Part shown: piece after piece, positions 1 through 5,151 of the stretch
Position numbering within the stretch: the stretch's first letter is position 1
Layout: the number at the start of each line of letters is the position of its first letter
Assembly: GCA_031732875.1 (NCBI GenBank)
Contig: JAVMKL010000056.1
Coordinates: 1 to 7,018, forward strand
Source of the DNA: JAVMKJ01 sp031732875
Lineage (GTDB): Bacteria; Pseudomonadota; Gammaproteobacteria; Competibacterales; Competibacteraceae
DNA length: 7,018 bases
Reading direction: 5' to 3'
Notes under the pieces: generated by a model
The model's input: only the letters and a program-made list of their open reading frames with translations
Database searches by the model: none
What the model was told of the DNA's origin: nothing
Made by a program: the position numbers and the translations under genes

Positions 1-2
1 AG

Positions 3-491
3 CGCGGCCTGATGACCACCGTCCACGCCGCCACCGCCACCCAGAAGACCGTCGATGGCCCGTCCAACAAGGACTGGCGCGGCGGTCGCGGCATCCTGGA
101 AAATATCATTCCGTCCTCGACCGGTGCCGCCAAGGCCGTCGGCGTGGTCATCCCCGAGCTGAACAAGAAGCTCACCGGCATGGCCTTCCGCGTCCCCACC
201 TCCGACGTGTCCGTCGTCGACCTCACGGTGGAACTGAACAAGCCCGCGTCCTACAAGGACATCTGCGCCGCCATGAAGGCGGCCTCCGAAGGCGCGATGA
301 AGGGCGTGCTGGGCTATACCGAGGATAAAGTGGTCGCCACCGACTTCCGCGGCGAGAGTTGCACTTCCACGTTCGACGCCGACGCCGGCATCGCCCTGGA
401 CGACACCTTCGTCAAGGTCGTGGCCTGGTACGACAACGAGTGGGGCTACTCCTGCAAGGTTCTGGAGATGGTCCGCGTCATGGCCAAGTAA
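3..491 (+). CDS. gap: Glyceraldehyde-3-phosphate dehydrogenase, type I (3' part only)
   Basis: This is the C-terminal half (about 162 residues) of the cytoplasmic enzyme that oxidises and phosphorylates glyceraldehyde-3-phosphate to 1,3-bisphosphoglycerate with NAD(P). The reading frame enters from the left edge in phase at base 3. The first residues read RGLMTTVHAATATQKTVDGP, in which the His of TTVHA is the family's catalytic base. Further on are the phosphate-site segment SSTGAAKAVG, the substrate-binding Arg in GMAFRVPT, and the conserved cofactor-site Asn in WYDNEWGYS near the end. The NAD-binding Rossmann domain and the catalytic Cys (usually in SCTTN) lie upstream of the window, so the start and cofactor preference cannot be judged. 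The visible part shows no frameshift and stops with TAA at 489-491. pgk follows 104 bp downstream, the usual proteobacterial pairing. Family assignment is essentially certain; the exact paralogue (gapA or gapB type) is not. Confidence 0.97.
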   Translation, partial: RGLMTTVHAATATQKTVDGPSNKDWRGGRGILENIIPSSTGAAKAVGVVIPELNKKLTGMAFRVPTSDVSVVDLTVELNKPASYKDICAAMKAASEGAMKGVLGYTEDKVVATDFRGESCTSTFDADAGIALDDTFVKVVAWYDNEWGYSCKVLEMVRVMAK

Positions 492-496
492 GCGGT

Positions 497-511
497 CGCC
501 ACACCGTGGCG
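497..511 (+). other. Small hairpin after gap
   Basis: CGCCAC (497-502) pairs perfectly with GTGGCG (506-511) around a 3-base loop, and could extend by a few G-T wobble pairs. It lies 5 bp after the gap stop codon and has no T-run behind it, so it is not a classical terminator by itself. It may protect the 3' end of the gap mRNA or be a chance pairing in GC-rich DNA. Seen in sequence only; function is inferred. Confidence 0.35.
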
Positions 512-535
512 GTTCCTTGCTGAGTTAATCACTTG

Positions 536-581
536 CCCCCGTCGCCCTGGCCTCACGCCAAGCCGGACGGGGGTTTTATTT
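536..581 (+). terminator. Terminator-like hairpin in the gap-pgk intergenic region
   Basis: CCCCCGTC (536-543) is perfectly complementary to GACGGGGG (566-573) and is followed at once by TTTTATTT (574-581). That is the structure of an intrinsic terminator with an 8-bp GC-rich stem. The 22-base loop can fold further through TGGC (548-551) with GCCA (557-560). The T-tract ends directly at the GGAGG ribosome binding site of pgk (582-586). The element could therefore end gap transcripts, partly attenuate read-through into pgk, or mark an mRNA processing site. Termination is well supported by form; the regulatory role is inference. Confidence 0.7.
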
Positions 582-586
582 GGAGG
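582..586 (+). promoter_or_regulatory. Ribosome binding site of pgk
   Basis: GGAGG lies 9 bases before the ATG at 596-598, a strong Shine-Dalgarno match at good spacing. It fixes the pgk start. The same frame is open upstream to a TTG at 533, but that would place the start inside the terminator stem and add 21 residues unlike any Pgk N-terminus. Confidence 0.85.
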
Positions 587-595
587 GAAGGAAGC

Positions 596-1777
596 ATGAA
601 TTTCAAGCGCATGACCGATCTGGATCTTGCCGGCAAGCGGGTGTTCATCCGCGCCGACCTGAACGTGCCCGTCAAGAATGGCAAAGTGACGTCCGACGCC
701 CGTATCACCGCCTCGATGCCGACCATCGAATACGCCATGAAGGCCGGTGCCAAGGTGATGGTAACCTCTCACTTGGGGCGTCCGACCGAAGGCGAGTTCA
801 AGGAGGAAGACTCGCTCAATCCGGTGGCCGAGGTAATGTCTGCCAAGCTGGGCAAGCCGGTGCGGGTGATCCGCGATTGGGTCAACGGTGGCTTTGAAGT
901 CGCCAGCGGCGAAGTGGTGCTGCTGGAAAACTGCCGCGTCAACAAAGGCGAAAAGAAGAATAACGAGGAAACCGCGAAGAAATACGCCGCGCTGTGCGAC
1001 ATCTTCGTCATGGACGCCTTTGGCACTGCCCATCGCGCCGAAGCCTCGACCCATGGCATCGCCAAGTTCGCTCCGGTCGCCTGCGCCGGCATCCTGCTGA
1101 CCGAGGAGCTGGACGCGCTGACCAAAGCGCTGGCCAAACCTGCTCGGCCGCTGGTCGCCATCGTCGGTGGCTCCAAGGTCTCGACCAAGCTGACCGTGCT
1201 GGAAAGCCTGTCGGAGAAAGTCGATCAACTAGTGGTCGGCGGCGGCATCGCCAATACCTTCCTCGAAGCGGTCGGCAAGAACGTCGGCAAGTCGTTGTCC
1301 GAACATGATCTGGTGCCCACCGCCCAAGGGCTGATCGAAAAGATGAACAAGCGCGGCGCGCATATTCCGATCGCGGTCGACGTGGTCTGCGGCAAGAAAT
1401 TTGACGCGGCGGAACCGGCGGTGCAAAAGGACGCCGGCGCTGTGGCCGACGACGACATGATCTTCGACATCGGCCCGAAGAGCGCCCAGGAACTGGCCGA
1501 CATCATCATGAAGGCCGGCACCGTGGTGTGGAACGGCCCGGTCGGCGTGTTCGAATTCGACCAGTTCGGCGAGGGCACCAAGAAAGTCGCCGAGGCCATC
1601 GCCAACACCAAGGCGTTTACCCTGGCCGGCGGCGGCGACACCATCGCCGCCATTCAGAAGTATGACATCTACGACAAGGTGTCCTATATTTCCACTGCCG
1701 GCGGCGCGTTCCTGGAATTCCTGGAGGGCAAGGTGCTGCCCGCCGTCGAGATCCTGGAGCAGCGGTCCACCGGTTAA
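596..1777 (+). CDS. pgk: Phosphoglycerate kinase
   Basis: Complete 393-residue cytoplasmic enzyme, normal bacterial length. It transfers phosphate between 1,3-bisphosphoglycerate and ADP in glycolysis, and runs in reverse in gluconeogenesis or the Calvin cycle. The N-terminal domain carries the substrate-binding basic patch: RADLNVP (19-25), Arg36, SHLGRP (58-63), Arg114 in ENCRVNKGEKKN, and Arg147 in DAFGTAHRAEAST. The C-terminal nucleotide domain shows GGSKVSTK (191-198, with Lys194 and Lys198), NGPVGVFEFDQFGEGT, GGGDT (345-349) and the glycine loop STAGGA (366-371). In that loop the first Gly of the more familiar STGGGA is Ala. The start is the ATG with a strong ribosome binding site. Transcription could come by read-through from gap past the hairpin at 536-573; I see no convincing separate promoter. 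The gene ends in TAA and is followed by a clear terminator. Identity is certain. Confidence 0.98.
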   Translation: MNFKRMTDLDLAGKRVFIRADLNVPVKNGKVTSDARITASMPTIEYAMKAGAKVMVTSHLGRPTEGEFKEEDSLNPVAEVMSAKLGKPVRVIRDWVNGGFEVASGEVVLLENCRVNKGEKKNNEETAKKYAALCDIFVMDAFGTAHRAEASTHGIAKFAPVACAGILLTEELDALTKALAKPARPLVAIVGGSKVSTKLTVLESLSEKVDQLVVGGGIANTFLEAVGKNVGKSLSEHDLVPTAQGLIEKMNKRGAHIPIAVDVVCGKKFDAAEPAVQKDAGAVADDDMIFDIGPKSAQELADIIMKAGTVVWNGPVGVFEFDQFGEGTKKVAEAIANTKAFTLAGGGDTIAAIQKYDIYDKVSYISTAGGAFLEFLEGKVLPAVEILEQRSTG

Positions 1778-1808
1778 ACGCCATGAAACGGAACGCCTCA
1801 TAATTTCA

Positions 1809-1838
1809 GGGCGGCCGAAGAGCCGCCCGTTTCGTTTT
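1809..1838 (+). terminator. Rho-independent terminator after pgk
   Basis: GGGCGGC (1809-1815) pairs perfectly with GCCGCCC (1822-1828) around the loop CGAAGA, followed by TTTCGTTTT (1830-1838). An outer pairing GAAAC (1785-1789) with GTTTC (1829-1833) is also possible. This is a strong intrinsic terminator 31 bp after the pgk stop and should separate pgk from the next gene. Confidence 0.88.
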
Positions 1839-1871
1839 AGATTGAGATCATCGGTCCGAGCATACATCGCC

Positions 1872-4800
1872 ATGCAAGATCAAGTTATTGGTGTGGAAGA
1901 AGGACAAGTTGCTGGGTCGCAACCGGTATTTTACGTCGGCGTCGGGGCGTCGGCCGGCGGTCTGGAAGCGCTCGAGTCGTTTTTCACCCACATGGCGGTC
2001 GACAGCAACATGGCTTTCATCGTCATCCAACACCTGTCGCCGAATTACAAAAGCATGATGGTCGAGCTGCTTTCCAAGCGCACCGCGATGATCGTTCAGC
2101 GCGCCGAGGAAGGAATGCTCGTTGAAGCCAATGCGGTGTATCTCATTCCGCCCAAGAAGAACCTGTCCATTTTTCACGGCAAGCTGTTGTTGAGCGAATC
2201 GGACCATTCGCGCGGGCTCAACCTGCCGATCGACGTATTCCTGCAATCGCTGGCCGACGACCAGGCCGAAAAAGCTATCGGAGTGATCCTGTCGGGTACC
2301 GGCAGCGATGGCGTGCGCGGTATCCGCGCGATCAAGGAAGCGGGCGGCATGGTCATGGTACAAAGCGAGGAATCGGCCAAATTCGACGGCATGCCGCGCG
2401 CGGCGATCTCAACCGGGTTGGCCGATTTCATTTTGTCGCCCGAGGAGATGCCGGCCAAGCTGGTGTCGTTCATTCGCCACCCCTATGCCCTCAAAACGGA
2501 TCGCCCGCCGGTCCTGTTGTCGGATGAGGACGGCATGGCGCGCATTTTCGCTCTGTTGCGCGAACACACCCGGGTCGATTTCACTTTCTACAAGCCCAGC
2601 ACCTTGGTCCGCCGTATCGAGCGGCGCATGACGGTCAATCAAGTCAACGACCTGCGCGATTATGTCAAATTGATGGAGCGCTATTCTGGCGAGGTGATGG
2701 CGCTCTATCGTGAATTGTTGATCGGCGTTACCAGTTTCTTCCGCGACCGGGAGGTGTTCGAGGATCTCGAAACCCATCATTTGCCTCAATTGTTTGCCCG
2801 GCTGCAAGGCCGCGAGGCACGTTTCTGGGTCGCGGGCTGCTCGACCGGCGAGGAAGCGTATTCGTTCGCCATTTTAAGCCGCGAGATTCTGGAACAGATG
2901 GGAAAGCGTCTCGATGTCAAGATTTTTGCCACCGACATCGACCGCAATGCCATCATGCGTGCCAGCACCGGCAGTTATCCCGAAAGCATCGTCGTCGACT
3001 TGCCGCCGGGGTTATTGGCAAAATACTTTCACCGGAAGGAAGATCATTATCGGATCGACCGTTCCATCCGGGAAATGGTGGTATTTGCCCAACACAACCT
3101 GATCAAGGATCCACCTTTCACTAACATCGAATTGGTCAGTTGTCGCAACCTGTTGATCTATTTGCAACCGGTGCTGCAGCACAAGGTCCTTGAATTGATC
3201 AATTTCTCGCTCAATCCCCAGGGCATCCTTTTGTTGGGCACCAGCGAAACGACGGGTGATCTGGCCGATTCCTTCGAGCCGCTCAATCAGAAATTCCGTA
3301 TATACACCTCCAAAGGCAAACGGCGCCCAATGGGAAAAAATTCCGAGTTTTCAAGGATCCCTGAAGTGCTCCCCTGGCAGAACCGCATTCGTCCCGTCAA
3401 CGGGTCCTGGCGCGGCCACGATGAAGAACGAATACTCGAACGCTTCCTGCAATCCCTGGCTGGCGACTACATCCCCTTGGCGGTGGTGGTCAACGAATTG
3501 ATGGAACCATTACACATCGTGGGTGACTCGGATGGTTATTTCCAGCGACCCTCCGGCCGGCAAACGAACGACCTCACCAAGAACATAGTGAAAGATTTGG
3601 CCATTCCCCTGGCGACCGGCCTGCAGAAGGTGTTCAAGACGGGCGAGGAACTGAAATATACCAATATCCGCGTTCATTGGCGCGATCAATTGAAAAACGT
3701 GCAAGTCCGGATTCGGCTCCTGCCGAGCAAGAAAGGTCAAGAACCGCTGGCTGCGGTGTTCATTGAGGAAGTCGTCGCGTCCAAGGAGTCCGTTTCAGGC
3801 GGGATCTCGGTCTACGATGTCAACTTGGAAGCCGAACAACGCATTCACGATCTGGAGCAGGAACTGCAATTTTCGCGGGAGAATCTGCAAGCGACCATTG
3901 AGGAGTTGGAAACTTCCAATGAGGAACTGCAGGCGACGAATGAGGAGTTGCTCGCCAGCAATGAGGAATTGCAAAGCACCAACGAGGAACTTCAGTCCGT
4001 CAACGAGGAACTGCATACGGTCAATGCCGAACATCAGAGTAAGATCATGGAGTTGACCGAACTCAACAACGATCTGGACAATCTGATGGCCGGCATTCGC
4101 ATTGCCACGCTGATCCTCGATGAAAATCTGACCGTTCGCCGCTTTACTCCAGAGATCCGGCGTATCTTCAAAATACTGGACGGCGATATCGGCCGCCCGA
4201 TCAACCATTTGATGCACGAGCTGGCGGATGAAAACCTACTCGCGCTGGTGCAGGACGTGGCGAAGCGGGGAGCGGAAAAGGAGCAGGAAGTCCGCACCCG
4301 CAATGGCGAGTGGTTCCAGATGCGCATCCTGCCCTACCATATTAGCGCGACTGTCATGGCCGCTGGCGTGGTGCTGACCTTCGTCGATATCGGATTGCTC
4401 AAGACTGTTCAAAACATGCTGTCCGACCGTGAAACCCTGATTTCCAGTCTATATCGCGCCGCGCCGGTGGGTGTCAGCCGGGTTGTCAACCGGGTATTAC
4501 TGGAGGTCAATGATCAACTCTGTCAGACGCTAGGCTATTTCCGAGAGGAACTGGTTGGCCAGAGCGCACGGATGCTGTATCCGTCGGCCGTAGAATTCGA
4601 AACGGTGGGCAAGGATCTGTACGAGCAGATCCGCAGGTACAGCGTTGGAACGATGGAGACTTGCTGGCGCCGCAAGGACGGCACCATCTTTCCCGTCCTG
4701 CTCAGTGCGTCATCGCTGCATCCCGACAATCCCGACGACGGAGCGACCTTCACCGTTCTGGATCTGTCCGTCCGCAAACAGGAAGCTGCCCAAGCCCAGG

Positions 4801-5030
4801 CTAGCGACGAACGTTATCGCCGACTGGTGGATAACTTGCAGGAAGAATTGGCTGATTTTGCGCAACCCGCGCTGGACGCGCTGACCGCAAAGATCGCAAC
4901 GTTGAATAGCAACGAAGAGAAAACCGGCGACCCCCAGGCTTGGCGGAGTTGCACTCACGAAAGTCTGGAAATGCTCCAGCATCTGGTTGGAAAAATTTCT
5001 AGCCTGCTGTCCGCCACCATGCGAACGTAA
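1872..5030 (+). CDS. CheB-CheR-PAS fusion protein (methylesterase/methyltransferase with PAS sensors)
   Basis: A 1052-residue soluble protein with no signal peptide or membrane segment. Residues about 19-205 are a CheB methylesterase domain with the Ser-His-Asp triad Ser27 (GASAGG), His54 (VIQHLSP) and Asp146 (SGTGSDG). Residues about 218-275 match the CheR N-terminal helical domain. Residues about 278-480 are the CheR SAM methyltransferase: TSFFRD with Arg291, AGCSTGEEAYS (321-331), FATDID (352-357) and SCRNLLIY (423-430). Then come a PAS-like region (about 518-635), a coiled coil of repeated NEELQxx heptads (about 655-735), and PAS-like domains at about 735-845 and 850-970. The last about 70 residues are helical. 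In this known family, CheB removes and CheR adds methyl groups on receptor glutamates. No receiver domain precedes CheB, and no kinase, GGDEF or phosphatase follows. The ATG at 1872 is chosen because it sits 18 residues before the CheB fold; no clear Shine-Dalgarno precedes it. The frame is open further upstream, but only into pgk and its terminator. No other che gene is near. Leucine codons here use TTG far more than in pgk or parE. Both catalytic cores look intact; the biological target is unknown. Confidence 0.93.
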   Translation: MQDQVIGVEEGQVAGSQPVFYVGVGASAGGLEALESFFTHMAVDSNMAFIVIQHLSPNYKSMMVELLSKRTAMIVQRAEEGMLVEANAVYLIPPKKNLSIFHGKLLLSESDHSRGLNLPIDVFLQSLADDQAEKAIGVILSGTGSDGVRGIRAIKEAGGMVMVQSEESAKFDGMPRAAISTGLADFILSPEEMPAKLVSFIRHPYALKTDRPPVLLSDEDGMARIFALLREHTRVDFTFYKPSTLVRRIERRMTVNQVNDLRDYVKLMERYSGEVMALYRELLIGVTSFFRDREVFEDLETHHLPQLFARLQGREARFWVAGCSTGEEAYSFAILSREILEQMGKRLDVKIFATDIDRNAIMRASTGSYPESIVVDLPPGLLAKYFHRKEDHYRIDRSIREMVVFAQHNLIKDPPFTNIELVSCRNLLIYLQPVLQHKVLELINFSLNPQGILLLGTSETTGDLADSFEPLNQKFRIYTSKGKRRPMGKNSEFSRIPEVLPWQNRIRPVNGSWRGHDEERILERFLQSLAGDYIPLAVVVNELMEPLHIVGDSDGYFQRPSGRQTNDLTKNIVKDLAIPLATGLQKVFKTGEELKYTNIRVHWRDQLKNVQVRIRLLPSKKGQEPLAAVFIEEVVASKESVSGGISVYDVNLEAEQRIHDLEQELQFSRENLQATIEELETSNEELQATNEELLASNEELQSTNEELQSVNEELHTVNAEHQSKIMELTELNNDLDNLMAGIRIATLILDENLTVRRFTPEIRRIFKILDGDIGRPINHLMHELADENLLALVQDVAKRGAEKEQEVRTRNGEWFQMRILPYHISATVMAAGVVLTFVDIGLLKTVQNMLSDRETLISSLYRAAPVGVSRVVNRVLLEVNDQLCQTLGYFREELVGQSARMLYPSAVEFETVGKDLYEQIRRYSVGTMETCWRRKDGTIFPVLLSASSLHPDNPDDGATFTVLDLSVRKQEAAQAQASDERYRRLVDNLQEELADFAQPALDALTAKIATLNSNEEKTGDPQAWRSCTHESLEMLQHLVGKISSLLSATMRT
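3897..4022 (+). repeat. 21-bp tandem coding repeat (heptad coiled coil)
   Basis: Six tandem 21-bp units encode heptads of the form N-E-E-L-Q-x-x. The first unit (3897-3917, IEELETS) is degenerate. The next five (3918-4022, residues 683-717) each begin with Asn followed by Glu-Glu-Leu. The DNA copies differ at third positions (GAGGAACTG, GAGGAGTTG, GAGGAATTG, GAGGAACTT), so the periodicity is kept mainly at protein level. Leu at the same place in each heptad predicts a continuous parallel coiled coil joining the first PAS-like region to the later PAS domains. Similar NEELQ-repeat linkers are typical of CheB-CheR-PAS proteins. Confidence 0.9.
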
Positions 5031-5090
5031 CCGCTCGCGACGCCTCCATGATCGGGGTTCCGAGTGGCCTGGTTTTCGGTTCGCAAGCGG
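5031..5090 (+). repeat. Imperfect inverted repeat after the CheB-CheR gene
   Basis: CCGCTCGCGA (5031-5040), directly behind the TAA stop, pairs with TCGCAAGCGG (5081-5090) at 9 of 10 positions, the exception being C5036 against A5085. The 40-base loop includes a weaker CCGA/TCGG pairing. There is no T-run after it, so it is not a standard intrinsic terminator. It could be a 3' mRNA structure or a weak or factor-assisted terminator. The rest of the 121-bp gap up to parE shows nothing else that I can support. Confidence 0.45.
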
Positions 5091-5141
5091 CTGTGCGCCG
5101 GTGCTCGCTCCATTTAGAGTACGCCCCATCCTGTCCTGATC

Positions 5142-5145
5142 GAGG
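5142..5145 (+). promoter_or_regulatory. Ribosome binding site of parE
   Basis: GAGG lies 6 bases before the ATG at 5152-5154. It is a moderate Shine-Dalgarno match at acceptable spacing and supports this start, which also gives the N-terminal length expected for ParE (YDASAIEVLSGLDPVRKRPG beginning at residue 6). Confidence 0.65.
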
Positions 5146-5151
5146 CTTGGT

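Noticed and set aside
533..595. TTG at 533 as an earlier start for pgk
   Set aside because: It lies in the terminator stem region, has no ribosome binding site and adds 21 residues not seen in Pgk proteins. The ATG at 596 has a strong GGAGG.
446..1228. A 260-codon open frame on the - strand across the end of gap and into pgk
   Set aside because: Shadow of two certain genes, with no recognisable protein features.
1783..1803. Six-codon ATG frame (MKRNAS) between pgk and its terminator
   Set aside because: Very short, with no ribosome binding site and no sign of leader-peptide attenuation codons.
1662..1871. 70-codon upstream extension of the CheB-CheR frame
   Set aside because: It overlaps the 3' end of pgk and reads through the terminator. 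The translation is Arg/Ser/Pro-rich and unlike a CheB N-terminus.
3897..4022. Possible CRISPR-like or satellite repeat
   Set aside because: The 21-bp units are contiguous without spacers, diverge at third codon positions and encode a heptad coiled coil.
5092..5120. Possible promoter for parE with TAGAGT at 5115-5120 as -10
   Set aside because: Only 4 of 6 matches, and no acceptable -35 hexamer at 16-18 bp spacing.
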